The position numbers and the translations under genes were made by a program. The notes under the pieces were generated by a model. The model ran no database searches and had not been told where the DNA came from. It saw only the letters and a program-made list of their open reading frames with translations. This document shows positions 43,621 through 52,581 of a stretch of 64,000 nt of DNA, in pieces; the stretch's first letter is position 1, and every line of letters starts with the position of its first letter. The stretch covers positions 3,472,001 through 3,536,000 of the forward strand of contig NZ_CP073766.1 in assembly GCF_018255755.1 (NCBI RefSeq). Reading direction: 5' to 3'. The stretch comes from Chitinophaga sp. HK235 (GTDB lineage: Bacteria; Bacteroidota; Bacteroidia; Chitinophagales; Chitinophagaceae).

Positions 43621-44511
43621 ATGTATATGAAATCATCGGTTAAACTATTTACCAATTTCGAATATAAAAAGTCTTTCCTTCCCGGCGTATCCAGGCAGGT
43701 GCTGTTCAACGATGCCAAACTACAGGTATACCGCATCGAAAACTACCTGCGCAACATTGTGATACCAGTGCCACCCTACCGCACCTCCTTCAACTTTCTC
43801 CTGTTTGTCACCAAAGGCACCATTGTGCAACAGCTGGAAATATCTCCCATTAAACTGGAAGCCAATTCCGTACTGCTGATCAAACAGGGCAGCATCACCG
43901 CTACATTGGAAATATCACCCGATGCTACCGGCTTCTTCATCGTCTATGAAAATGAAATCGTCAACGGGCTGTCACTCAATAACAGTCTGCTGAATTTTTT
44001 CTTCACCGCACCCTTTGTGTCCCTTCCTGCCAAAGCGGTTAAATGGCTGGCCCATCTCAGTGCGCTGCTGGAAGAAGAACTGAGCATGATCAATGGCTCT
44101 ATGGAAATATGTATACCACTTTTCAGGGCACTGCTGAATAAAATACTGTTGCAGGAAAACCAGCATCCGGTGCCGCTCAACCGAAGCCTGGAGATATCCC
44201 TGCTTTTCAGGGAAAAGGTACAACGTCATCATCTCCGTGAAAAAACAGTGGAATACTACGCACGGCAACTCAACATCTCCGAAAACTATCTTAATAAATG
44301 TGTGAAGGAAGCTACGGGCAAACCACCCAAACAATGGATCAATGAAATCAGTATCCTCCACAGTCAGATCCTGTTGAGAGACCCGGCAAGAGACATTGCC
44401 GGCATTGCAGCAGAACTCAATTATCAGTCAGCCTCCTATTTCACCCGTCTCTTCAAACAGGTGACAGGCCTCTCTCCTTCTGCCTACCGGAAAAAAATAA
44501 AAGTGAACTAA
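43621..44511 (+). CDS. AraC-family transcriptional regulator
   Basis: 296 residues from ATG 43621; GTG 43618 and ATG 43627 are alternatives in the same frame. The N-terminal half is a cupin-like sensor (NFLLFVTKGTIVQQLEISPIKLEANSVLLI). The C-terminal HTH (about 205-295) has VEYYARQLNISENYLNKCVKEATGK and IAAELNYQSASYFTRLFKQVTGLSPSAYR. It is divergent from the small secreted protein. Confidence 0.92.
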   Translation: MYMKSSVKLFTNFEYKKSFLPGVSRQVLFNDAKLQVYRIENYLRNIVIPVPPYRTSFNFLLFVTKGTIVQQLEISPIKLEANSVLLIKQGSITATLEISPDATGFFIVYENEIVNGLSLNNSLLNFFFTAPFVSLPAKAVKWLAHLSALLEEELSMINGSMEICIPLFRALLNKILLQENQHPVPLNRSLEISLLFREKVQRHHLREKTVEYYARQLNISENYLNKCVKEATGKPPKQWINEISILHSQILLRDPARDIAGIAAELNYQSASYFTRLFKQVTGLSPSAYRKKIKVN

Positions 44512-44614
44512 CTGCTGTGTTTTTTGTTTTAATGAAATTTTAAGCTCCTTCCGACCTTATTTTTTTACGCTGGCAAGGTAATTGAATTCTCAGGCATACA
44601 AAACATTAAAACAC

Positions 44615-45040
44615 ATGAAAAAGTTAATCGCAGCTTTCGCCATTATGCTGGCCGTATCTCCGGCTTTTGCACAAAATGCAACCACTACTCCTCCAGCCAA
44701 GCAACAGGCGCCTGCTACCCAAAAAGCAAATGTCCAGAAAACACTACCTGCACCGGAAGAACGTGCAAAAGCTTACTCAGATGAATTAAAAACCAAACTG
44801 CATCTCACCGATGATCAGTATAAAAAAGTGCTGGCTGTGAATACGGAATGTATCCGCCGCAAAGACGCACTGCGTGCAAACGGACAAAAAGGTGGTCAGG
44901 GTGGCAAGGAAATATCTGCCTACCGCAAACAACAGTTCCAGACCATTCTTACACCGGATCAACAAACACAACTCAAAAACTTGAATGCCGCACATCAGTC
45001 AAAAAAAGGCAAAGAAGCCGCTGATGCAGGTGACCAATAA
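44615..45040 (+). CDS. Small periplasmic protein, DUF4890/Spy-like
   Basis: 141 residues from ATG 44615, which opens a signal peptide (MKKLIAAFAIMLAVSPAFAQ). The mature part is a Q/A/P-rich linker followed by a helical segment (KTKLHLTDDQYKKVLAVN, FQTILTPDQQTQLKNL), like the LTPEQ repeats of Spy/CpxP and DUF4890 proteins, which act as periplasmic chaperones or stress responders. Function here is inferred. Confidence 0.65.
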   Translation: MKKLIAAFAIMLAVSPAFAQNATTTPPAKQQAPATQKANVQKTLPAPEERAKAYSDELKTKLHLTDDQYKKVLAVNTECIRRKDALRANGQKGGQGGKEISAYRKQQFQTILTPDQQTQLKNLNAAHQSKKGKEAADAGDQ

Positions 45041-45056
45041 ACTGCTGACATAAATA

Positions 45057-45093
45057 AAAGAGGCTATCCCGTGTTTTTGGAGATAGCCTCTTC
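45057..45093. terminator. Bidirectional hairpin terminator
   Basis: AAAGAGGCTATC / GATAGCCTCTT (45057-45068 with 45082-45092). T-rich on the minus strand. It serves the small secreted gene and the convergent sulfatase. Confidence 0.85.
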
Positions 45094-45220
45094 TATTGAG
45101 ACTCGGATAAGATTATTCCAGCCACTATATAACCTACAACTGTTACACTGTTAGTAACAAGTCACAAAGGTACAGCTCCATCTGCTAAAAAAGACAGTGT
45201 GCTTTCCTCCAGGTTAGCAC

Positions 45221-46762
45221 TTACTTTCCCGGCCATGGCAGAGTTTTCCCACTCGCTTTCAGCACCGGCATCGGTGCATTCCAACGCTGCAACTGCTCAG
45301 ACAACAACGATAACAATGCACTTGTCTTTTTCGGGTAAACGGCCGACAGGTCTTGCTTTTCGCCGATATCCGCTACCAGATCATACAGTTCTGTATGTCC
45401 TTGTTGCTGGTCGTATACCAGTTTCCAGCGGCCTTGCCGTAAGGCGCTTCTGTAGTTGATACCAGGTCCACCCTCTGCAATCCACTTATTAGGATAATGC
45501 CATATCAGTGTTCGCAGGGAATCCGTTTGCCCCGGATTCTTTAACAGTGATACAAAACTTTTTCCGTCTACCGTCTGCACGGCATCATACAACTGCATGC
45601 CTGCCATCTCCAGGATGGTAGGAAAAAAATCTTCTATCATTACATACTGCGATACTGTACTGCCGGCCTTTGTCACGCCCGGCCATTTTACCAGCATCGG
45701 CTCGCGGATACCACCTTCATATACCGATCCTTTACCGGCCCGCAGCGGCAGGTTCTGCGTATGCGGTGTGCCGCCGCGCGGCGGTGCCAGACTCAAACCA
45801 CCGTTATCGCTCATGAACATAATGATGGTGTTGTCTGCTATTTTTCTGGCAGCAAGGTAGTCCATCACTTCTCCCAGGCTGGCATCCATGCCTTCAATCA
45901 GGGAAGCATACCTGGCTTCGGCCTCGTCCAGGCCCATATCCTGATAATGCTGAATATATTTTTTGTCGGCCTGCAATGGCACGTGTACCGCGTAATGCGC
46001 CAGGTAGAGATAAAAAGGCTGCTGCCGTTTCACCGGCTCATCCAGTGCTTTCAGCGCTTCCCGTGTAAGCGCTTCCGTTAGGAAATTGCCGCTACCATAA
46101 TACTCTTCCAGGTCGGGCACCGCCTGCGCTGTGGCTTTGCCGGGCATATTGCCGTAGTTTTCTTCCGACAGGTAACTCTGCGGATGACCGGCAGCATGGC
46201 CTGCTATATTCACCAGAAAACCCATGTTGTAAGGATTGGCGCCCGGAGTGCCCATTGCGCCCCAATGCGCTTTGCCTGCATGAATGGTGTAATATCCGGC
46301 TGTTTTCAGAAGAGCGGGTAACGGTGTGGCATATACGGTATGCGGCACTCCCTGTACCGGACTGAAGCCGTTCCAGTTCCATGGAGCGGTGTCCAGCGCG
46401 ACATCGGCTGCATCGGCGTTTACATCCTTGCGGGGAGAAGTCCAGTTGGTAACTCCATGATGCGCTGCATTCATTCCGGTGATCATACTCACCCTGGAAG
46501 GCGTACACACCGGTGTGGCATAGGCATTGGTAAACTTCACACCTTCCCTGGCCAGCCGCTCCATATTAGGTGTACGGAAACGTTTATTCCTGTCCGTTAG
46601 CTGCTCCCAGAAAGGTACCGAAGTGTCTTCCCAGCCCATATCATCTACCAGGAAGACAATAATGTTAGGTTTGGCGTTCACGGGGCTGGGCTGCGCCATG
46701 CTGCTGATACTGCAAACGATCAGGCATATACAACCCCAGCGTGAAAGTTGTATTGGTTTCAT
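45221..46762 (-). CDS. Secreted sulfatase (formylglycine type)
   Basis: 513 residues from the ATG at 46762 (MKPIQLSRWG), chosen because it opens a signal peptide. The upstream frame overlaps katE. Metal-binding DD (D40-D41), and the formylglycine motif C-T-P-S-R with C86, plus the TGMNAAHHG stretch. These hydrolyse sulfate esters in glycans or other substrates and act in the periplasm or outside the cell. The Cys-type motif needs a maturation enzyme (FGE or anSME), which is not in this window. It sits 34 bp downstream of katE. Confidence 0.93.
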   Translation of the reverse strand: MKPIQLSRWGCICLIVCSISSMAQPSPVNAKPNIIVFLVDDMGWEDTSVPFWEQLTDRNKRFRTPNMERLAREGVKFTNAYATPVCTPSRVSMITGMNAAHHGVTNWTSPRKDVNADAADVALDTAPWNWNGFSPVQGVPHTVYATPLPALLKTAGYYTIHAGKAHWGAMGTPGANPYNMGFLVNIAGHAAGHPQSYLSEENYGNMPGKATAQAVPDLEEYYGSGNFLTEALTREALKALDEPVKRQQPFYLYLAHYAVHVPLQADKKYIQHYQDMGLDEAEARYASLIEGMDASLGEVMDYLAARKIADNTIIMFMSDNGGLSLAPPRGGTPHTQNLPLRAGKGSVYEGGIREPMLVKWPGVTKAGSTVSQYVMIEDFFPTILEMAGMQLYDAVQTVDGKSFVSLLKNPGQTDSLRTLIWHYPNKWIAEGGPGINYRSALRQGRWKLVYDQQQGHTELYDLVADIGEKQDLSAVYPKKTSALLSLLSEQLQRWNAPMPVLKASGKTLPWPGK

Positions 46763-46796
46763 GCAGCTAATATAATCACGATCGTACAAAGATGTA

Positions 46797-48908
46797 CTAT
46801 CGTTCTCTCTCCCAGAAGCGGTGCTGCGCGATTGCGGCAATAAAGGCTTTCGGAGGATCGGAAAGAAGGATGCCCGGTGCTTCTGTGGCAGGTATTCCGG
46901 CAGCTTTCAGTACTGCCGCACCATCGCCGGAAACGGCTATCGCCTTGCCATGCCGGTAAGCTTCGCTGACAAACCGCAGCGCTTCCGGATGCTGTTGCAG
47001 CGTGTCTGTACTACCGGTACCACCCGGAATATAAACAGCATCAAACAATACGGAAGCAGCCCCCAGCAGACTCTCGTCGGCTTCAAAGCCGCTACCGGTA
47101 GATGCTTTCACGGTACCCAGATGCGGAGCAATCAGTTCTACCTGTGCACCGGCCCTCAGCAGCGCCTCTTTCATCTCTGTTATCTCCATCGAAAGCACTC
47201 CGTCGGCAACCAGAAATGCGACCTGTCTGGACCTCACCGTATCTTTTACTGTATTGGCCATACTGAGGGCTTCCGACTTTTCTACTGATTGTTCTACGGG
47301 ATGTGGCTGGAATTGTTGAGGCGCTCCATCTGCCGGCATGATACGGTTGACAGGTTGTTCCGGCTGCGAAGGCAAGGCCAGGCCCAGTCCTTCCGCTACG
47401 GCAACAGCCAGATCTTTGTCGACTTGTGACAACAGGCCCAGCATCCGTATCCGTATATCCGTGATCGTTACCTTGCCCAGTTCAAAACGCAGGGCATTGA
47501 TCAGGTGGCGCTTTTCAGCTTCCGACTGGCTGTGGTAAAACAGGGCAGCCTGACTGAAATGATCGAAGAAGCTGGTGCTCCGGCCCCGTACTTTGCGGGC
47601 GTCTGTCTTTTCTGCATAAGAAGAGAAACCGCCGTCTGCTATACTGGCCTGGAACGGGCAACCGGCGCCCAGTGTATTGGGCTCGTAGGAAGTGTTGCCC
47701 CGGTTGATAGTTTGCCGCATATGTCCGTCACGCTGATTGTTATGTACCGGTGATATGGCCCGGTTGACGGGGATCTCGTGGAAGTTGGGGCTCCCGAGTC
47801 TCGACAGCTGAGTATCGAGATAAGAAAACAGCCGGCCCTGCAACAGCGGGTCGTTGGTAAAATCGATACCGGGCACGAGGTGACCGGGATGAAAAGCCAC
47901 CTGCTCCGTTTCTGCGAAGAAATTGTCAGGGTTGCGGTCCAGCACCATTTTACCAATACGTTTCACCGCTACCATCTCTTCCGGGATGATCTTGGTAGGG
48001 TCCAGCAGGTCGAAGGGAAAATTATGTTCATCTTCTTCCTGTATGATCTGTATACCCAGTTCATATTCGGGGTAGTAACCGCTCTCAATGGCATTCCACA
48101 GGTCGCGGCGGTGAAAGTCGGGATCTTTCCCGGAGATCAGCTGGGCTTCTTCCCAGGTTACTGAATGTACGCCTAACAAAGGCTTCCAGTGGAACTTCAC
48201 GAAGCAACCCTTGCCGGCAGCATTTATCAACCGGAAAGTATGGACCCCGAAACCTTCCATCATACGGTAACTGCGGGGAATCGCACGGTCGCTCATCACC
48301 CACATGATCATATGCATAGACTCAGGTGCCAGGGAAATGAAGTCCCAGAAAGTATCGTGTGCCGAGGCGGCCTGAGGTATTTCGTTGTGTGGCTCCGGTT
48401 TTACAGCATGTACAAAATCGGGGAATTTCATGGCGTCCTGGATAAAAAACACCGGCATGTTGTTGCCTACCAGGTCGTAGTTGCCTTCTTCGGTGTAAAA
48501 CTTCACGGCAAATCCCCTGACATCCCGGGCCAGGTCTGTAGAGCCACGGGAGCCTGCTACCGTGGAAAAGCGGACAAACACCGGCGTACGCCGGGCTGGG
48601 TCTGTCAGGAAACCTGCGCTCGTATAATCCGACAGGGATTCATATACCTGAAAATATCCGTATGCTCCCGCACCACGGGCATGTACAATCCTCTCCGGTA
48701 TCCGTTCATGATCAAAGTGGGTAATTTTCTCTCTCAGGATAAAATCCTCTAGCAGTGAAGGTCCTCTTTCTCCCGCCTTGAGTGAATTTTGATTATCATT
48801 GATCCGCAGGCCCTGGTTGGTGGTAAGAAACTGGTCTGCTCCATCTTCGGTATGCGGCGCAAGCTGCTCCGCCTTTTTATTCAGCTGTTCAGCTTTTTTT
48901 CTTGCCAT
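46797..48908 (-). CDS. katE: Large-subunit (clade 2) catalase HPII/KatE
   Basis: 703 residues. Decomposes H2O2. Active site: H76 (VHARGAGAYG), N149/N150 (GNNMPVFFIQD) and a heme-ligating Tyr in GRLFSYLDTQ. The C-terminal 150 residues are the flavodoxin/DJ-1-like domain of large catalases (VAFLVADGVLSMEI, YIPGGTGS). Cytoplasmic. It probably shares a transcript with the sulfatase. Confidence 0.96.
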   Translation of the reverse strand: MARKKAEQLNKKAEQLAPHTEDGADQFLTTNQGLRINDNQNSLKAGERGPSLLEDFILREKITHFDHERIPERIVHARGAGAYGYFQVYESLSDYTSAGFLTDPARRTPVFVRFSTVAGSRGSTDLARDVRGFAVKFYTEEGNYDLVGNNMPVFFIQDAMKFPDFVHAVKPEPHNEIPQAASAHDTFWDFISLAPESMHMIMWVMSDRAIPRSYRMMEGFGVHTFRLINAAGKGCFVKFHWKPLLGVHSVTWEEAQLISGKDPDFHRRDLWNAIESGYYPEYELGIQIIQEEDEHNFPFDLLDPTKIIPEEMVAVKRIGKMVLDRNPDNFFAETEQVAFHPGHLVPGIDFTNDPLLQGRLFSYLDTQLSRLGSPNFHEIPVNRAISPVHNNQRDGHMRQTINRGNTSYEPNTLGAGCPFQASIADGGFSSYAEKTDARKVRGRSTSFFDHFSQAALFYHSQSEAEKRHLINALRFELGKVTITDIRIRMLGLLSQVDKDLAVAVAEGLGLALPSQPEQPVNRIMPADGAPQQFQPHPVEQSVEKSEALSMANTVKDTVRSRQVAFLVADGVLSMEITEMKEALLRAGAQVELIAPHLGTVKASTGSGFEADESLLGAASVLFDAVYIPGGTGSTDTLQQHPEALRFVSEAYRHGKAIAVSGDGAAVLKAAGIPATEAPGILLSDPPKAFIAAIAQHRFWERER

Positions 48909-49054
48909 GGTGATGCTGATTTAATGATGAACAACAATACAGATCCGGGTCACAGATATTATGCCGATCAATTACGGGTTATGAATGAAAGGAAAGACCT
49001 TTCATTACATATAAAATTTTTACAATTCATAACTTATAATTCGCAATTCGTAAC

Positions 49055-49062
49055 TATATTTG
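49055..49062 (+). promoter_or_regulatory. Candidate -7 box for the DUF3829 lipoprotein gene
   Basis: TATATTTG followed by CG, 63 bp before ATG 49126. No clear -33 element. Confidence 0.35.
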
Positions 49063-49125
49063 CGTTGTTCAAATCAAATTGCCCCGGTCATTTGTTTAAT
49101 CCAGATATATAATCACCATTTCATT

Positions 49126-50079
49126 ATGAACAAAACGTTCCTTTACACAGCCATCAGTGTGGCTATGCTTTCTGCCACTGTATCATGTGACAACAGCAAA
49201 AGCGGCAAAGGCCCTGCAGCCTATGAAAACAACTCCGCCGAAAAAGCCAGCCATGTCATTGAGTACACCAATCTCCTGATTGATATAGCCAACCAGCAAG
49301 GCGACTATATCACCCGTGTGATCCAGAATGCAGACAAAATTGAAAAAGGACTGAAAGATCCTTCCGACAAATTTGCCTTCTTCGGTATTATGCCGCCCAA
49401 CTATTTTGAAAGACCCAGAGGGATCAAACAAGTAAAAGCGGATGAACCCGTAGATGAACTGAGCAGTGAGGATAAAAAATTCTTCAAGGAAAAAGTTGCC
49501 AGCTCCTCCAAAGCCTTCGCTAAAATTCAGGACTACTACAAACAATTGCAGGACTACCTGAAAGCAGAAAACTACAAAGACGACAAAAGCGTAAAAGGTC
49601 TGGCGCTGATAGATTCCATCCGCACCAGCACCCAGGAGCTGATGGCCGAAAAAGCAGTGCTGATAAAAAAAGTAAATGAGATCGCTGATGCCAGCGAAGC
49701 CATCGTACTGAAAGACAGCCCGCTGAAAGATTACATCTTCGCTATGAAAGCCGATCTGAAATCCGTCCACGACTTTGTAGGACTGATGGAAGTTGGCGGT
49801 GTCGATTACAACGCCATCAAAGGCAAAGTTGACGCCGCTTATGCAGCCCTGGAAAAAGCTTACGACGAACACAGCCAGCTGAATATGGACAACGCCAAAA
49901 AAGAACACAAAGACAGCTATTACAAATTATTCTACGACCGTTTCCATGAGATCCTCCTGGAAACTAAAAAAACCATGAGAGACGGTGCCGAAAAAGGTAA
50001 GTTGACAGAATATCAGGTAGAAAGCCTGAGCCGCAACTATGATTACCTTATCGAACGATACAATAGTTTCAACAGCTAG
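49126..50079 (+). CDS. DUF3829/YiiG-like lipoprotein
   Basis: 317 residues from ATG 49126. Lipobox near SATVSC (C21), followed by DNSKSG. The mature protein is all-alpha, as in YiiG/DUF3829 proteins of the periplasm; helices such as AKIQDYYKQLQDYLKAEN and VDAAYAALEKAYDEHSQLN. Function unknown. It is monocistronic; the gene ends at a long hairpin. Confidence 0.75.
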   Translation: MNKTFLYTAISVAMLSATVSCDNSKSGKGPAAYENNSAEKASHVIEYTNLLIDIANQQGDYITRVIQNADKIEKGLKDPSDKFAFFGIMPPNYFERPRGIKQVKADEPVDELSSEDKKFFKEKVASSSKAFAKIQDYYKQLQDYLKAENYKDDKSVKGLALIDSIRTSTQELMAEKAVLIKKVNEIADASEAIVLKDSPLKDYIFAMKADLKSVHDFVGLMEVGGVDYNAIKGKVDAAYAALEKAYDEHSQLNMDNAKKEHKDSYYKLFYDRFHEILLETKKTMRDGAEKGKLTEYQVESLSRNYDYLIERYNSFNS

Positions 50080-50089
50080 TTTTCACACG

Positions 50090-50134
50090 AAGCCGCAAAG
50101 CAGCAGAAAAAAATATCTTGCTGCTTTGTGGCTT
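50090..50134. terminator. Hairpin downstream of the DUF3829 gene
   Basis: AAGCCGCAAAGCAGCA (50090-50105) pairs with TGCTGCTTTGTGGCTT (50119-50134), with one G-T-type mismatch, around a 13-nt A-rich loop. Related in sequence to the element at 18391-18455. Confidence 0.7.
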
Positions 50135-50168
50135 TGTATTTGCGGGAGAAACTTTAATCCGATAAACC

Positions 50169-50882
50169 ATGAAAACAGAGTATTTCCCGGCCGGTGAAAG
50201 AGGGGTTAAAGACATGGGATGGCTGAAAAGCAATTTCTTTTTTAGTTTCAGTGATTACCAAAATCCACTGCGCAGTGCTTTTGGCACGCTGGTGGCTTTT
50301 AATGATGACTTTGTAATGCCCGGCAAAGGTTTCGGCACCCATCCTCATGTGAACATGGAAATTATTTCCATACTGCTCAAAGGGAAGATGAATCACAAAG
50401 ACTCTATGGGCTACAGTACCAAAATAGAGGCCGACGGCGTACAGATCATGAGTGCCGGCGAAGGATTAAGGCATGAAGAATACAATATCGGCGACAGTGA
50501 TGTGAACTTCCTGCAGATATGGATAACCCCCAAATTACAGAATATCGCGCCCCGCTACCAGCAGCGCAGCTTTCCGCGGGCCAAAAGAAAAAACCGCCTG
50601 GCTACCATCGTTTCTTCCGAAGAAGGCCAGAGCCACTGCTGGATCAATCAGAATACCCGTATCTCCCTCGGATACTACGACCTTCCCGGCTCCGTGCCCT
50701 ATTCGCTGCAACCGGTCAACAAATGCCTGTTTATTTTCCTGATCTCCGGTACCCTCAAAGTCAACAACCAGGTATTACATCCCCGCGATGCTTTTGGTAT
50801 ATGGGAAGCCAGCGAGATCAGCCTGCAACATGGAGAAGAAACGGAGTTTCTGATCCTGGAAACACCTATCAACCAGAAATAA
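50169..50882 (+). CDS. Pirin family protein (YhhW-like)
   Basis: 237 residues with two cupin-like beta-barrels. Metal ligands fit pirin: H58, H60, H102 and E104, in THPHVNME and GLRHEE. Some pirins oxidise quercetin; others only bind metal. Cytoplasmic. It is monocistronic. Confidence 0.92.
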   Translation: MKTEYFPAGERGVKDMGWLKSNFFFSFSDYQNPLRSAFGTLVAFNDDFVMPGKGFGTHPHVNMEIISILLKGKMNHKDSMGYSTKIEADGVQIMSAGEGLRHEEYNIGDSDVNFLQIWITPKLQNIAPRYQQRSFPRAKRKNRLATIVSSEEGQSHCWINQNTRISLGYYDLPGSVPYSLQPVNKCLFIFLISGTLKVNNQVLHPRDAFGIWEASEISLQHGEETEFLILETPINQK

Positions 50883-50969
50883 CCCCTCCCCGCCTTGCTG
50901 CACACGCAGCCCATACCCACTCCTCCGGTATGTCAGCATGATCATTTACCTATTAAAAACATCATTACT

Positions 50970-51048
50970 TTATCATTTTGATAAATCGAAATAGCACATT
51001 TCGTACAAGCACTATTTTTATAACACGGGAATGCTTATTTTTATAACA
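50970..51048 (+). promoter_or_regulatory. Candidate control region of the PAS kinase operon
   Basis: TTATCA-TTT-TGATAA (50970-50984) is a perfect 6-bp inverted repeat. The 13-mer TATTTTTATAACA occurs twice at 51013-51025 and 51036-51048, 23 bp apart. Both lie less than 100 bp before the ATG at 51061. Confidence 0.45.
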
Positions 51049-51060
51049 GACCGTTGATCC

Positions 51061-52581
51061 ATGACCATCCTGAATTCAGTCCATACACCAGGTTTCGAAA
51101 TTATCTTTAACCACGCTACCCAGGGCATCCTGCTGGCAGATGGAGCGGGTATGATACTAGCTGTCAATCCATGTTTACTGCAGTGGAGTGGTCACCAGTC
51201 CGAAGAGCTGCAGGGGAAGCCAGTCACCGGGCTACTTTCCGGCAGTCATGAAAAAGCGCTCCTGCACTGTAAAAATGGAAGCCTGTTGCCCGTTAATGCG
51301 GGATGCACCACTTATGACCCATCCTGCAGGATTTATTTTCTGACCGATCTTTCTGCACAGCAACAGGCTGTTCATACCCTGCAGAGAAGAGTGAATGAAC
51401 AAAAGCTGGAAGCCCATATCATGGCGGGCAAAGAATCTGCCTACAAGAGAGTCAGCAATTTCCTCAACAGTATCTGGACCAACCTGGATGCCATACTCAT
51501 CGTCACAGAACCGTTGGGACATATCCGTTTCTTTAATCCGGCTGCGGTAAAAATGCTGGGATATCCGGCCCGGGAAGTGACAGACACCGAGTCCCTGTTG
51601 CTGTTCCTTGACCACCAGGAGCTGCTGCGCCGTGCAGCCATGCTCTCCAAAGAGCTGCAACAAACGGTAGACCCGGGTATCGATACCCTCACCGTCCGCG
51701 CCAGGCTCAACATGCCTAATGAATACGAATGGACTTTTATCCGCAAAGACGGTACCCGCTTTCCGGTAGCCTTAACGGTGTCGGCCATACGCGATGATGC
51801 CAACCGTATCACCGGTTATATCGCCATCGGCCTTGATATCTCCGCACGCCGTAAATCAGAGTCAGAGCTCCGGCAGGCGCTGGACAAGGAAAAAGAACTG
51901 AACGTGCTCAAATCCAGATTCGTATCAATCGCTTCACACGAATTCCGGACGCCGCTCAGCACCGTACTGTCATCTACCTACCTGTTGGAAAAGTATAACA
52001 CCACAGAGGACCAGCCCAAGAGAATGGCACATATACAAAAGATCTCTTCGGCCGTACATATGCTGACCGATATCCTGAATGACTTTTTATCACTGGGAAA
52101 AATTGAAGAAGGAAAGATACAGGTACGGCCTTCCCTGGTGGAAATCAAAAAATATGTTGAAAAAATCCTGACCGAAACGGAAGGACTAAAACGGGGACAA
52201 CAACAACTCATATACACTCATGAAGGACCTATAGAAAGCACGCTCGACGGAACTTTGCTGCGACATATCCTCACCAATCTCGTGTCCAACGCCCTGAAGT
52301 TTTCACCGGACAACGGTATCGTTTATATACATACCCAGTCAGCACCCGGCTATTTCAACCTCTCGGTCCGGGACACCGGGATTGGCATCACAGCCGAAGA
52401 CCAGCAACACCTGTTTGAAAGATTTTTCCGCGGCAGCAACGTGGAAAGCATACAAGGCACCGGGCTTGGGCTGCATATCGTATCCAAATATGCAGAGTTG
52501 ATGAAAGGACAAGTCACGTGCAACAGTGAACCAGACAAAGGCACCGAATTCATCGTTTACATTCCCACCCCCCAAATTTGA
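51061..52581 (+). CDS. PAS-domain hybrid-type sensor histidine kinase (cytoplasmic)
   Basis: 506 residues without a membrane segment. A PAS domain (about 8-90), a coiled-coil link, a second PAS/PAC (about 140-270; FNPAAVKMLGYPAREV), HisKA with FVSIASHEFRTPLS (phospho-His in HEF), then HATPase with NLVSNALKFS, DTGIGI and GTGLGLHIVSKY. It has no receiver domain of its own; the receiver is encoded just downstream, overlapping by 4 bp. Confidence 0.93.
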   Translation: MTILNSVHTPGFEIIFNHATQGILLADGAGMILAVNPCLLQWSGHQSEELQGKPVTGLLSGSHEKALLHCKNGSLLPVNAGCTTYDPSCRIYFLTDLSAQQQAVHTLQRRVNEQKLEAHIMAGKESAYKRVSNFLNSIWTNLDAILIVTEPLGHIRFFNPAAVKMLGYPAREVTDTESLLLFLDHQELLRRAAMLSKELQQTVDPGIDTLTVRARLNMPNEYEWTFIRKDGTRFPVALTVSAIRDDANRITGYIAIGLDISARRKSESELRQALDKEKELNVLKSRFVSIASHEFRTPLSTVLSSTYLLEKYNTTEDQPKRMAHIQKISSAVHMLTDILNDFLSLGKIEEGKIQVRPSLVEIKKYVEKILTETEGLKRGQQQLIYTHEGPIESTLDGTLLRHILTNLVSNALKFSPDNGIVYIHTQSAPGYFNLSVRDTGIGITAEDQQHLFERFFRGSNVESIQGTGLGLHIVSKYAELMKGQVTCNSEPDKGTEFIVYIPTPQI

